A stretch of DNA of 64,000 nt. It comes from Devosia elaeis (lineage in GTDB: Bacteria > Pseudomonadota > Alphaproteobacteria > Rhizobiales > Devosiaceae). The translations under genes were made by a program, and so were the position numbers. Below the pieces are notes generated by a model. It searched no databases. It was not told the DNA's origin and worked only from the letters and a program-made list of their open reading frames with translations. How positions within the stretch are numbered: the first letter of the stretch is position 1; each line of letters starts with the position of its first letter. The stretch is from assembly GCF_001650025.1 (NCBI RefSeq), contig NZ_LVVY01000086.1:1-64000 (forward strand). Reading direction: 5' to 3'. This document shows positions 29,526-39,351 of this stretch, one piece after another.

Positions 29526-32500
29526 CTAATAATCGCGTTCGTAGAACACGCCGATGCTGGAATTGCCGTCCTGGCCGGCAGCGCCCTTGATGGTGAGGTC
29601 GTTGGTGACGTCGAGATTGATGGTCACCTTGGACTGGCCATTGGCGCCGGCGGTGACGCCGAGATAGACGTTGTCCTGGATATAGGCGCCGGCCTGGACG
29701 CCGACATTGCCGGCATCGTCGGTAACGATATCGAGATCGGCCAGGCCCGCCGCGCCGCGCAGGCTTTCCACCAGCCCGCCGCCACCGCCCCCGCCGACCA
29801 GCTCGGCCGCCGCGGCCGCCAATTGCGCCAATTGGATCGGCGACAATTCCCCCATGGACCGGTTGAAGATCAGCCGGCTCAGCACTTCATCCTGCGGCAG
29901 GGCGGGATTGGAGCTGAAGGTGATGTCGGGATCCGAGGCGCGGCCGGCCACGATGACGAAGACGGTGATGTCGTCGCCTTCAGTGCGCGCCACGAAATTG
30001 AGCTGCGGGTCGAGATCGCCCAACAGGGTCACCGTGCCGCTTTCGAAGGTGACGCGCTGGCCCAATATGGCGAGCCGGCCGCGCGTCAGCGAGAAAGCGC
30101 CGACCGGGTGGATGGCAGTGAGCGGGCCGGTGAGGCGGACCGAGCCGCCCACTTCTGCATCCAGCCCGCGACCACGGATGAAAATCTGGTTGGGTGCGTT
30201 CACATTGATATCGAGCAACAGGTTTGGCCCGCCACCGGTCGCCGACATGCCGGTGCGCTCGTCGATACGGGCGCGATCCAGCGTCTGCTGCACCGGGCCG
30301 GGTATGCGCCGATGCTGCACATCGATCAGCTCGGCGCCGCCGCCCAGGCTTTCCGGCACGATGATATTGGCCTGTTCGACCAGCACATTGCCCGAAAGCA
30401 GCGGCGAACCGGTGAGATTGCCGGTGAGCGTCAATCCGCCCGACAGGGTGGCGACGAAAAGCGAGCCATCGGCATAGCGCGCCGAATTGATGTTGAGCGA
30501 GAGATTGGCGGGCATGCCGCCGCTCAGTCCCACGCTGCCGGAGGCCGAGAGCGAGCCGCCGGTGGCCAGGCTGGCCGTGAGGCTTTCCACATTGGCGCTG
30601 GTGCCGTTGAGCGCGATGCGGCCGGCAATATTGGTGAGGCGCAGATTGAGTTCGGGATCGACATAGCCGGCGCCACTGGTGGACACCGCGCCCGAAAATT
30701 GCGGGCTGGCCAGCACGCCGGAAATGCGCGCGTCGAAATTGGCCGTGCCGGACAATTGCCCGCCCCGATCGCTCACGAAACGATTGGCCAGGGCCAGCGG
30801 GGCCGAGCCATTGAGCGTCAGGGCCATGGCCGTCCCATCAAGCGGCACGCGGCCCGAACCGGCGACCGACAGTCCACCATTGCCATTGGCGCTGAGCGCG
30901 TCGAGCACCAGCACCTGTCCGGCATAGGAACCATTGGCCGAAAGGCCGAGCGGCGCAATGCCGAACGGTGCGATGGCGCTGGCGCCGATGCCGGCCGCCC
31001 GCGCCTCGAACCGCACCTGCGGATCGCTGGCCGCGCCCGAGATCGTGGCCCGGCCATTGACGGTGCCGGAAAGCCCCAGATCGGGCGCCACCGCATTGGC
31101 GATGGACAGCGGCAGGTCGGAAATATCGACCACCATGTCGAGGGCATTGCCGGCGCTGCCGGTGGCCGTGATGCTGCCCGAGCCGACCGTGAAGCGCACG
31201 GCGTCGAGCGCCACGCTGTCGCCGCGCACGGCAAGGGCGGTCGGATTGGCCAGGCGCGCCGAGAGCGCGCCCTGCACCAGCGCGGCGCGATCTAGGGCCA
31301 AGCGATAGCCGCCATCGACCGGGCTCAGCGACCCGGCCACGTCGATATCGGTGCCGGTGGCGAGCGCCGCCTGGGCATCGAAGCTGGTGGTCTCCCCGCT
31401 CTGGCTGGCGCGGGCCTCGATACTGTTCACGGTGACGCCGCCGGCCATTACATCGCTGGCCGTGGCGGTGCCGTTGATCACCGGCACGCCGAAGAGATCG
31501 GCGAGACCCGCCGAAATGTCGGCGCGGCCGATGCGGATATCGTTGATGCGCAGATCGGCGGCATTGGCGGTGATGCCGGCCCCCTGCCCGCCATCCTGCG
31601 GGGTCAGCTCAATGGCAGCATTGACGGCGCCGGAAGCCTCGGTCAGCAGCAGGGCCGCCGCCAGCGTCACGTCGGTCGCCGCGACGTCGAGCCGCCCTTG
31701 CAACAGGCCGGTTTCGGTCATGCGGGTCACATTGCCCGACACGCGGGTGCCGGCGATGTCGAAGCCGAGGTCCGAGAGCGCCTGGCGTTCCGCATCGGTT
31801 TCAAAATGGCTGTTCAGCGTGGCGCGGTGCCCGTCCAGCATGGCCGAGCCGGTGACATCGCCGCTGAGCGTGCCGTCGATGAGATTGGCGGCCAGGCCAA
31901 CCTGCGCGTCGCGCAGGCCATGTGTGCCCAGCCGGCCCTGCGGCACGCTGCCGTCGAGCAGCAGCACCAGCGGCGCATCGGCCGCGGTCGAGCGCGCCGA
32001 CCCGCGCAATGCCAGGGCGCCGGCGGCATCCTCGGCGACGAGGCCGAGATCGGCCAGGTCCAGCGCGATGTTGAAATCCGACACGTCGCTGGCAAAGCTG
32101 CCATCGGCGCGGAACTGCACCTGATTATTGGCGATGGTGAAATCATTCGCCGTGATGCCGGCGCTCGTCCGGGCCAATTGCCCCGAAAGCTTAACCTCGC
32201 CCTCGAGCAGGGCATCGGCCACCGGATCGTCCACGCTCAGATTGGTTCCGATGCCGTCGAAGGTGAGATCGAAACCGCCGCTCAGCGGCATGATGCGGCC
32301 TTGGGCGGCAAGGTCCAGCGAACCGCCGAGATCGCGGCCGGCCATGGCGGAGAACGGCGCAATATTGCCCGTTTCGAGCGCGATGCGCCCGTCGAAATCG
32401 GTGCCATCGATAATGCCGGAAAGCCCGGCCGTCAGCGCCGCGCCGACGACGCGGAATTCGGCCAGTTGGATCGGCTCGCCGGCATTCCACAGGCCCGCAA

Positions 32501-33854
32501 GGCCAAGGCCGACGCTGTCGCCAAGGGCGGCCTTGACCCCGGCATCCGCATTGATGCCGGCCAGCGTGCCGTCGCCATTGAAGGTAACCATGCGGCTGGC
32601 CGGGTCTTCGAGATTGCGCGCCACGCCGCCAACGGACAGGCCGAAGGTTTCGGCGGCAAAACCGGCCGTATCGAAGCCGGCAATGTCGAAATTGGCCTGC
32701 CATTCGTCGCCCGCATCGGTGCCGAATTGCACCGCCAGCGCCGCCGATTGCACCTGGGTGGCATTGCCGGGCACCGGCAGGGTAACCAGGCCGCCCGCCG
32801 GATCGGCGACATTGGCGGTGAGGTCGAGCCGGGTGAGGAAATTGTCGGCGCTCGTGCTGGCGCTGGCCGAGAGGCCGAGCTGGCCGCCGCTGAGGCTAAG
32901 AGCGGAAATCTCCAGCCCGCCGGCATCGCGCAGCAGCGCATTGGCGCTTAGCCGGGTTTCGGCGCCGAAAAACGGGCGATAGGGCGCGGCCATCAGGGTG
33001 GAGAGCGGCCCGCCTAGATCGGCATCGATGGCCAGCCCGTCCGCCTGCTGCGCGATGATCGCCGTGCCCGCCAGGGCCTCGCGGTCATTGGCCAGCAGGC
33101 GCATCTGCGCGGTGAGGTCAGCCACCGGCCCCTCGCCCTCCAGCGTCAGCGTCATGGCCGGCCGGCCTTCGATATTGAGCAGGTTCGCGATCACACCATT
33201 GGGCGGCTCGACCAGGGACAGGCCCAGATCGATGGCATTGGTCTCGCGCCGATAGGACACGTCGAGGTCCAGCGTGCCGCCCGGCCCGTCCAGGCGCTCG
33301 ATATCGAGCACCGCATCGAGATTGCCGCCTTCCAGCGTCATGGAGCCAGCCAGCGAAATCTCCGAGGCCAGGCCGAAGACGCCCTCCCCGAAGGTGACGC
33401 TGGGCACGGCCAGCTCGCCGAGCTGGATGGCCACGGGAAATTCGGGAATCTCGAGGCTTCCCGCTTCGGGCGGTGGCAGGTCCACCGCGCCTTCGACAGG
33501 AATGGCGTTGCGCACGTAATCGATGGACTCGGCGCGCAACGAGCGCACGTCCAGTCGCCCGGTGAACAGGGCCGCCTGGTTCCAGTTGAGGCTGGCATTG
33601 TTGACGCGCAGCCAGACCCCTTCGGCGTCGGAAATGGTGATCTGGCGGATCGAGACGTCGGAGCCCAGGATGCCGTCGATATTGGAGAGCCGGATCTGCC
33701 GCTCGGGGGTGGAAAGCTGCCCCTCGACGAAGCTGGTCAGCCAGTCCTTCTGCTCTTCATTGTTCATGTCCTGCGCGACAAGCGCCACCGGAACGGCGGC
33801 GGAGCCAACCAGAAGGGCGGCGACCAGCAGGAGTTTTGGAGAAGCAAGCCGCAT
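29526..33854 (-). CDS. tamB: TamB-type translocation and assembly module protein
   Basis: Very large protein, 1442 residues, anchored in the inner membrane by an N-terminal helix (LLLVAALLVGSAAVPVALVA) and spanning the periplasm as a long beta-rich structure. Such AsmA-like proteins help insert outer-membrane proteins and move lipids. The C-terminal TamB domain is clear: NIIVPESLGG, ILGQRVTFESGTVTLLGDLDPQLNF, and SSNPALPQDEVLSRLIF. The repetitive Leu/Gly/Ala beta pattern fills residues 100-1150. Its start overlaps the tamA stop by one base (TGATG), so expression is coupled. Confidence 0.93.
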   Translation of the reverse strand: MRLASPKLLLVAALLVGSAAVPVALVAQDMNNEEQKDWLTSFVEGQLSTPERQIRLSNIDGILGSDVSIRQITISDAEGVWLRVNNASLNWNQAALFTGRLDVRSLRAESIDYVRNAIPVEGAVDLPPPEAGSLEIPEFPVAIQLGELAVPSVTFGEGVFGLASEISLAGSMTLEGGNLDAVLDIERLDGPGGTLDLDVSYRRETNAIDLGLSLVEPPNGVIANLLNIEGRPAMTLTLEGEGPVADLTAQMRLLANDREALAGTAIIAQQADGLAIDADLGGPLSTLMAAPYRPFFGAETRLSANALLRDAGGLEISALSLSGGQLGLSASASTSADNFLTRLDLTANVADPAGGLVTLPVPGNATQVQSAALAVQFGTDAGDEWQANFDIAGFDTAGFAAETFGLSVGGVARNLEDPASRMVTFNGDGTLAGINADAGVKAALGDSVGLGLAGLWNAGEPIQLAEFRVVGAALTAGLSGIIDGTDFDGRIALETGNIAPFSAMAGRDLGGSLDLAAQGRIMPLSGGFDLTFDGIGTNLSVDDPVADALLEGEVKLSGQLARTSAGITANDFTIANNQVQFRADGSFASDVSDFNIALDLADLGLVAEDAAGALALRGSARSTAADAPLVLLLDGSVPQGRLGTHGLRDAQVGLAANLIDGTLSGDVTGSAMLDGHRATLNSHFETDAERQALSDLGFDIAGTRVSGNVTRMTETGLLQGRLDVAATDVTLAAALLLTEASGAVNAAIELTPQDGGQGAGITANAADLRINDIRIGRADISAGLADLFGVPVINGTATASDVMAGGVTVNSIEARASQSGETTSFDAQAALATGTDIDVAGSLSPVDGGYRLALDRAALVQGALSARLANPTALAVRGDSVALDAVRFTVGSGSITATGSAGNALDMVVDISDLPLSIANAVAPDLGLSGTVNGRATISGAASDPQVRFEARAAGIGASAIAPFGIAPLGLSANGSYAGQVLVLDALSANGNGGLSVAGSGRVPLDGTAMALTLNGSAPLALANRFVSDRGGQLSGTANFDARISGVLASPQFSGAVSTSGAGYVDPELNLRLTNIAGRIALNGTSANVESLTASLATGGSLSASGSVGLSGGMPANLSLNINSARYADGSLFVATLSGGLTLTGNLTGSPLLSGNVLVEQANIIVPESLGGGAELIDVQHRRIPGPVQQTLDRARIDERTGMSATGGGPNLLLDINVNAPNQIFIRGRGLDAEVGGSVRLTGPLTAIHPVGAFSLTRGRLAILGQRVTFESGTVTLLGDLDPQLNFVARTEGDDITVFVIVAGRASDPDITFSSNPALPQDEVLSRLIFNRSMGELSPIQLAQLAAAAAELVGGGGGGGLVESLRGAAGLADLDIVTDDAGNVGVQAGAYIQDNVYLGVTAGANGQSKVTINLDVTNDLTIKGAAGQDGNSSIGVFYERDY

Positions 33855-35818
33855 CAGAAAGCCTGCCCGATACCAGCATAGATGGCATAGTCGGAATCGC
33901 CCGGCCGCTTGTTGAGCGGCACGGCCACATCGAGCCGCAACGGCCCGAGCCCGGTATAATAGCGGAGGCCGAGGCCCGCGCCGAGGCGCAAATCCTCGAG
34001 GCCCGGGAAGACGTCGGCGGCGACATAGCCGCCATCGACAAAGCCCACCACGCCGATATTCTCGGTGACCTTGGCGCGCGCCTCCAGGGAGGCTTCCAGC
34101 AGATAGCGCCCGCCGGTCACATTGCCCGAGCCGTCATCGACGCCGATGGACTTGAAAGCATAGCCGCGCACCGAGCCGCCGCCGCCGGCAAAGAACAATT
34201 TGTCGGGCGGTATCTCGCTGAGGTCCGGCCCGAGCAATGCGCCGCCCTTGACGCGCCCGGCCAGGACGAAGGGATCGTTCTCCCCGAAGCCGAAATAGGT
34301 GCGCGCCTCGGCTTCCACGCGCAGGCCGGTATTGCCATAGACGAAATCGTAATAGGGCTCGACATTGCCGGCGGCATACCAGCCCTCGGTCGGATCGACG
34401 CTGCTGTCGCGCCCGTCGAAAACCACTCCGGCATAGACACCTGCCGTGGCGAAATCGCGGGTGCCGAAATCGTCATCGAACCGGGCCCGCTTGACGCTGG
34501 CGCCGCCGCTGAAGGTCAATTCATCCGAGAAGAACCAGGTAAGCCCCAGCCGGCCCGCGGCGGATGTCTCGGTATAGGTGGGATAGATGGTGCGCTCCGC
34601 CGAAATCGCCGCCACCAGGTCCACGTCGGGATGGTAGAAGCCCGGCTTGGTGAAGGTGCCGCCGGCGAAATAGTCGAACTCGGCCGTGTCGACCGGAAAG
34701 GCGATGCTGGCAATGCGCGCATCGAGCCGCAGCCGTTCGGCCTGCCCGAACAGGTTGCGCCACAGATGGTAGCCTTCGAGCCCCAGCCCATCGAGGGTGG
34801 AGAAGGTTGCGCCCGCGCCGAAACGGCGGCCGGGCAATTCCTCCACGATCAGCTCATAGGGCAGCAGCCCGTCCGCGCCGATGGATTGCGCCGCCTCGAG
34901 CCGCGCCGAGCGGAAGACTTCCAGCCGGTCGAGACGCTTCTGCGCCCGCCGCAGATCGTCGGGGTCATATTCCTGGCCCACGGCGAGGCCGGTCTGCTGC
35001 GCCACGAAATCGGGATTCATGCGCGTCGTGCCGGTGACACTTACCGGCCCGAAAGCGGCATGGCGGCCGGGATTGATGGTGATGGTGGCGTCCACCGAAT
35101 TGGTCGCATGATCGGCGACCACGTCGCGGGACACGATCTCGGCCTTGGCGTAGCCCAGCTCGCGCCAGGCCTCCACAGCCAATTGCTCGGCCCGCAGGAT
35201 CACCGCCGAGCGCGCGACTTCGCCGGCGCCGAACCCGCGCATCACCGGCAGGTCGACCTGATCGCCGGGATCGTCGGTGGGCGGCGCCTGGTTGACGATA
35301 TTGACATTGGCGAAGCGGAACAGCGGACCGGCCGAAACCACGATCGTCACGTCCACCGGATCGGGCAGATTGGTATCGGGCGCCAGATTGGCGGCCTCTA
35401 CCCCACCGATGCGGATGCTGACCGAGCCGCCATAATAGCCCTCGCCATAAAGCGCGGCCAGCAGGCGCCGGTAATCGCCCCGCGCCTTGGCGATCAGTCC
35501 GGCCGCGCCCGAGGCGGGCTCGTTCTGGTCGGCGAGCAGGGCCGAGGCATTGCGCAGGGCCGATTCCACGCCGCCACCCTCGCTGGAGGTGAACGTGACG
35601 ATATAGGGTTGCGGATCGACGATTACCGCCTCGGCATCGAGATCGGACTGGTCATCGAAAAACTTGATGCCGAACAATTCGAAAGCATGCACGGGCAGGC
35701 TCGCGCCGGCGGAAACCGCCACGGCAAGGCACAAGGCGCCAAAACTCGTTACAAGACGCGCGCGCAGTGGTCTATCCGCCCTTTTACTCTTCAACCAAAC
35801 CGGGCCGAAGCCGAACAT
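33854..35818 (-). CDS. tamA: TamA-type outer-membrane assembly protein (BamA/Omp85 family)
   Basis: Outer-membrane protein of 654 residues: a signal sequence (to about HAF, residue 46), three POTRA domains (about 60-320), and a 16-strand barrel. The barrel has the conserved VRGY motif in GGGGSVRGYAF and ends with Phe (YAGIGQAF), the usual outer-membrane insertion signal. In the TAM complex it pairs with TamB, encoded by the overlapping next gene. The N-terminus is long and basic before the hydrophobic segment, so the true start may be a little downstream. Confidence 0.93.
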   Translation of the reverse strand: MFGFGPVWLKSKRADRPLRARLVTSFGALCLAVAVSAGASLPVHAFELFGIKFFDDQSDLDAEAVIVDPQPYIVTFTSSEGGGVESALRNASALLADQNEPASGAAGLIAKARGDYRRLLAALYGEGYYGGSVSIRIGGVEAANLAPDTNLPDPVDVTIVVSAGPLFRFANVNIVNQAPPTDDPGDQVDLPVMRGFGAGEVARSAVILRAEQLAVEAWRELGYAKAEIVSRDVVADHATNSVDATITINPGRHAAFGPVSVTGTTRMNPDFVAQQTGLAVGQEYDPDDLRRAQKRLDRLEVFRSARLEAAQSIGADGLLPYELIVEELPGRRFGAGATFSTLDGLGLEGYHLWRNLFGQAERLRLDARIASIAFPVDTAEFDYFAGGTFTKPGFYHPDVDLVAAISAERTIYPTYTETSAAGRLGLTWFFSDELTFSGGASVKRARFDDDFGTRDFATAGVYAGVVFDGRDSSVDPTEGWYAAGNVEPYYDFVYGNTGLRVEAEARTYFGFGENDPFVLAGRVKGGALLGPDLSEIPPDKLFFAGGGGSVRGYAFKSIGVDDGSGNVTGGRYLLEASLEARAKVTENIGVVGFVDGGYVAADVFPGLEDLRLGAGLGLRYYTGLGPLRLDVAVPLNKRPGDSDYAIYAGIGQAF

Positions 35819-36140
35819 TGCCGCAGGGGCGGAAAGATTCCGTTAAGCCTTTGGCCGGCCCCTTCGCGTCTGCCCAACTGGCGACGATTTCATGGCAAGT
35901 TTAGGACCGGATGGCGCGAAGGACCACCCTTGGCGATCCATTCGTGTCCATTGCAGGCGCCAAGCGTGGCCGATGGGCAACGGGTGGTTGGCCGGCTATT
36001 CCCGCGCCAGCGGGGTAATCGCTTTGCCTCGGCCGATGACGTTAGCTATCGTCAGGCCGGATTGATGTTTGGAAAGGTTGACGCCCCCGACACCGGCGTT
36101 ACCCTCGACCCGTTTCAAAAACCGCTTTTTCAGGATGGCT
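35819..36140. other. 322-bp divergent intergenic region
   Basis: Lies between tamA (leftward) and an SDR gene (rightward) and must hold both promoters. I see no convincing -35/-10 pair, palindrome or conserved RNA structure. No repeat family found elsewhere in the window occurs here. Confidence 0.5.
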
Positions 36141-36917
36141 ATGTACCAGCTGCTCGATCCCAGCCGTTTCGTCGTTTTCATCACCGGCGCCACTTCGGGC
36201 TTCGGCGCGGCGGCGGCACGCCGCTATGTGGCCGCCGGCGGCAAGGTGATCGCCACCGGCCGCCGCGAAGACCGCCTGATCGCGCTGCGCGACGAGCTCG
36301 GCCACGACAATTGTCATATCGTGCCGCTCGACGTGCGCGACCGCGCCGCGATGGAAGCGGCTGTCGCCGCCATTCCCGCCCCCTTCGACGCCATCAATAT
36401 CGTGCTGGCCAATGCGGGCCTCGCCCTGGGCCTGCAATCGGCGGCCGAGGCCGATCTGGATGATTGGCAGACCATGATCGACACCAATATTTCGGGCCTC
36501 GTCTATACGGTGCGCCTGCTCCTGCCCGGCATGATCGCGCGGGGCGGCGGCCATGTGGTGACCCTGGGGTCGGTGGCGGGCGAATTCGCCTATCCCGGCG
36601 GTTCGGTTTATGCGGCGACCAAGGCCTTCGTGAAGCATTTCGCCCTCGCCATCCGCTCCGACCTGCAGGGCAAGAATGTCCGCGTCACCGACATCCAGCC
36701 GGGCCTCACCGAAACCGAATTCTCGCTGGTGCGCTTCAAGGGCGACGAGGGCAAGGCGGCCCAGCCCTATTCCGATACCAAGGCCATGAGCGCCGAGGAT
36801 ATCGCGGAGTCCATCTTCTGGGCCACGTCGCTGCCCGAACATGTAAACGTCAACAAGATCCAGCTGATGGCGACGACGCAGGCGATCGGGCCATTCGACA
36901 TCTACCGGGAGAAGTAG
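36141..36917 (+). CDS. short-chain dehydrogenase, YdfG-like
   Basis: SDR of 258 residues. The cofactor motif TGATSGFG is near residue 16, followed by an Arg-rich turn (TGRREDR) that favours NADP, then NAG and the catalytic Ser and Y-A-A-T-K. The SVYAATKAFVKHFALAIRSDL and PGLTETEFSLVRFKGD blocks resemble YdfG, an NADP-dependent 3-hydroxy acid (serine/malonic semialdehyde) dehydrogenase. ATG 36141 is preceded by AGGA 5 nt upstream. ATG 36135 is also possible. No operon partner, since a palindromic repeat follows and the next gene is convergent. Confidence 0.88.
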   Translation: MYQLLDPSRFVVFITGATSGFGAAAARRYVAAGGKVIATGRREDRLIALRDELGHDNCHIVPLDVRDRAAMEAAVAAIPAPFDAINIVLANAGLALGLQSAAEADLDDWQTMIDTNISGLVYTVRLLLPGMIARGGGHVVTLGSVAGEFAYPGGSVYAATKAFVKHFALAIRSDLQGKNVRVTDIQPGLTETEFSLVRFKGDEGKAAQPYSDTKAMSAEDIAESIFWATSLPEHVNVNKIQLMATTQAIGPFDIYREK

Positions 36918-36975
36918 GAAGGGGACTGCATCCCCGCCCTGCGCTGTTCAAAATAGAACGCATCATCCCCAAGTA

Positions 36976-37066
36976 GACCTCATCCTGAGCCTGTCGAAGG
37001 ACGAGGTCGTGGCACTTAGGCTTCAGCATGCCCGACCTCGTGGTTCGACAAGCTCACCATGAGGTC
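36976..37066. repeat. GACCTCATCCTGAG palindromic repeat, copy 2
   Basis: Same inverted structure as 22060-22150, with the arms nearly identical and the 25-base centre different. It sits between two convergent genes, where it could act as a bidirectional terminator. Confidence 0.85.
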
Positions 37067-37073
37067 TCTCGGA

Positions 37074-38108
37074 CTAAAGCCCCAGGAACGCGGCGCTGTC
37101 CGGGTCGACCGGAATGCCGTTCGCGCGGCGCTCTTCCATCTCTGCCCATTCCCGGTCGCCCGGCGCCATCACCCGCCCGCCGGGGCGCGCCGGGGACGTT
37201 CTGAGACTGAACAGATATTGGGTGATCGCCGCCCCGAAAGCGGCCCGCCCGGCAAACTTGTCCGGGTCGATGACCAGCACGAAATGGCCCATGTTCCGCG
37301 GCGTCGAAATATCGTCCGTGCCATACATGGGGATGAAATCGGGATCGAGCGTGGTGCCGGTCAGCAGCGCCGAGAACAGCGTCGCCACCCCGGCCAGCGC
37401 CGCGCCCTTATAGCCGTAATCCACCCCGCCCAGCGGCAACAGCATGTCGGCCACATGCGGATCGGTCGTCGGCACGCCCTCGGGTGTCGCGGCGACGCCC
37501 TCGGGCAATTCGCTGTCGAGCGAACGGTGCAGCAAGACCCGGTTGAGGGGAATGGAGCTGGTGGCCATGTCGAGCAGCCAGGGCCTGGTGCCCGGCACCG
37601 GGGCGGCGAAGGCCAGCGGATTGGTGCCGTGGAATTTCTGTGCCCCGTCGAACAGGGCCACCATGGAATCGGTATTGGTGGTGGCGAAGGTGACGAAGCC
37701 CTGCTCGGCCCCCGCCAGCGCATAGGCGCCCGCCGCGCCAAGATGGGAGGAATTCTTCACCCCCACCGCGCCGATTCCGGCTTCGCGCGCCAATTCCATG
37801 CCCATTTCCACCGCCTTATAGGCGGCATAATGGCCCAACCCGTCATCACCATCGACCATGGCGCTGCCGGCGCCGCGGCGATCCACCTTGATATCGGGCT
37901 GCCGATTCAGCCGCCCGCCTTCCAGCATGCGGCAATAATGGCCGGTGAGGCGCACGCCATGGCTGTCGACGCCGACCAGCGAGGCGTGCAGCATCGCCTT
38001 CACCGCCGCGGCGCGGGACTCCGCGCTGGCGCCCGCCTCCGCCAGACGGGCATCGACCCGCTCGCGCAAAAGGGCTTCGGGAAAGCGCGGTGCCGTCGGC
38101 TTCTGCAT
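37074..38108 (-). CDS. Ldh_2 family malate/L-lactate/ureidoglycolate-type dehydrogenase
   Basis: NAD(P)-dependent dehydrogenase of 344 residues with the fold unrelated to classical LDH. Landmarks: GVDSHGVRLTGHYCRML, where the Ser/His pair is catalytic, VKNSSHLGAAGAYA and GTNPLAFAAPVPG. Start ATG 38108 has GAGGA 7 nt upstream. The frame is open further but without support. It is divergent from the Rieske-system genes at 38260, sharing a 151-bp control region, so it may oxidise or reduce a hydroxy-acid intermediate of the same unknown pathway. Substrate unknown. Confidence 0.87.
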   Translation of the reverse strand: MQKPTAPRFPEALLRERVDARLAEAGASAESRAAAVKAMLHASLVGVDSHGVRLTGHYCRMLEGGRLNRQPDIKVDRRGAGSAMVDGDDGLGHYAAYKAVEMGMELAREAGIGAVGVKNSSHLGAAGAYALAGAEQGFVTFATTNTDSMVALFDGAQKFHGTNPLAFAAPVPGTRPWLLDMATSSIPLNRVLLHRSLDSELPEGVAATPEGVPTTDPHVADMLLPLGGVDYGYKGAALAGVATLFSALLTGTTLDPDFIPMYGTDDISTPRNMGHFVLVIDPDKFAGRAAFGAAITQYLFSLRTSPARPGGRVMAPGDREWAEMEERRANGIPVDPDSAAFLGL

Positions 38109-38259
38109 GGTCTTTTCCTCAAACGCTGGGGTCACCTATAACAGCATCCACACCAGCGCAGCACCATCCCATGCCGGTCCCGCATGCCGCCATTGCAACT
38201 TTATGCTGGCACTCCCCGCCCCGGGAGCTATTGTGGCGGACAAAGTTGAGACCAAGCCC

Positions 38260-39156
38260 ATGCCGAACGCCCCCGATCCCGTCACCCGCAATCTGTGGTA
38301 TGTCGTGGCCGCCACCGACGAATTGCCCCCCGGACAGGTCGAGACCACAATGCTGCTCGATACGAACCTGGCCATGACCCGCGGCGCGGATGGCGAGCCG
38401 GTCGTCTGGCTGCGCGGGGATGAGGAAAAAGGCGACGAAATCGATGCCGAAACCATTCTCGACCGCCTGCCGGTGAAGAACGCCTATGGCTATACCTGGA
38501 CATGTCTCGGCACGCCCGATGCCGATCTCTTCCCCATTCCCGAATTCGCCGAACCCGACCGCAAGAACATGAGCTGCGGCTCCATCGGTATCCACGTCTC
38601 CGCCCCGCGCGCGGTCGAGAACTTCCTCGACATGGGCCATTTCCCCTATGTCCATACCGACATTCTGGGTGCCGAGCCGCATACCGAGGTCAAGGAATAC
38701 GACGTCGAGGTTTCGGAAGAGCGTGACGAGGTCCTGGCCACCCGCTGCCGCTTCATCCAGCCACGCGCGGCCAAATCCGCAACCAGCGCGATGGAGGTGG
38801 AATATGTCTATCGCGTGCCGCATCCCTTCTGCTCGGTGCTTTACAAATCCTGCCCCGAGGACGAGAGCCGCCAGGACGTCATCGGGATTTTCCTCCAGCC
38901 CATGACCGAGGAAAGCTGCCGGGCGCACCTGCTGCAATCGATGATCGACTCCTATTCGACCATCAAGGACATGCGCCGTTTCCAGCAGACCATTTTCGGC
39001 CAGGACAAGCCGATCCTGGAAAACCAATATCCCAAGAAGCTGCCGCTCGACCCGCGCGCCGAAACCCCGATCCGCGCCGACAAGAGCGCCATCGCCTATC
39101 GGAGATGGCTGAGCCAGAAGGGGATTACCTATGGAGTGATCCCCCAAGCGAGCTGA
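38260..39156 (+). CDS. Rieske-type oxygenase alpha subunit lacking the Rieske cluster ligands
   Basis: 298 residues, shorter than VanA-like oxygenases (about 350). The start (NLWYVVAATDELPPG) and later YGYTWTCLGTP and IPEF blocks align with the N-terminal Rieske fold of such enzymes, but the stretch that should carry C-x-H and C-x2-H is replaced by a short acidic linker (about residues 53-65). The catalytic motif is intact: Asp124, His127 and His132 (D-x2-H-x4-H), with Asp249 as a likely third iron ligand. So it keeps mononuclear iron and lacks its own [2Fe-2S] centre. The intact Rieske domain is in the next gene. ATG 38260 is chosen because similarity begins there. ATG 38202 is an alternative. 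Confidence 0.85.
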   Translation: MPNAPDPVTRNLWYVVAATDELPPGQVETTMLLDTNLAMTRGADGEPVVWLRGDEEKGDEIDAETILDRLPVKNAYGYTWTCLGTPDADLFPIPEFAEPDRKNMSCGSIGIHVSAPRAVENFLDMGHFPYVHTDILGAEPHTEVKEYDVEVSEERDEVLATRCRFIQPRAAKSATSAMEVEYVYRVPHPFCSVLYKSCPEDESRQDVIGIFLQPMTEESCRAHLLQSMIDSYSTIKDMRRFQQTIFGQDKPILENQYPKKLPLDPRAETPIRADKSAIAYRRWLSQKGITYGVIPQAS

Positions 39157-39165
39157 TGCTCTTTG

Positions 39166-39270
39166 TCTCTCCCTCGGGGAGGTCGGCGCAAGGCGCCGAG
39201 TGAGGGCCTACTGCAAACGCGGTATCTGCCAAAGGCCCCTCCCCCAGCCCTCTCCCCCAAGGGAGCGGGA
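39166..39270. repeat. CCTCCCC-type palindromic repeat inside the Rieske operon
   Basis: CTCCCTCGGGGAG near 39170 and GGCGCAAGGCGCC-like arms, then CCCTCTCCC...GGGAGCGGGAG near 39255. It fills most of the 195-bp gap between the oxygenase and the reductase fusion, and gives the downstream gene no obvious ribosome-binding site. Confidence 0.6.
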
Positions 39271-39351
39271 GTCAGAGTCCCGTACGCCAGGACCGCGACT
39301 TATCTGCCAATTCGATCGTGGCGCGATCCTCAAACTCTGGATCTGATCGAC

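Noticed and set aside
29472-36463. Long plus-strand open frames opposite tamB and tamA
   Set aside because: Antisense to clear TamA/TamB coding sequence, low-complexity translation, no ribosome-binding sites.
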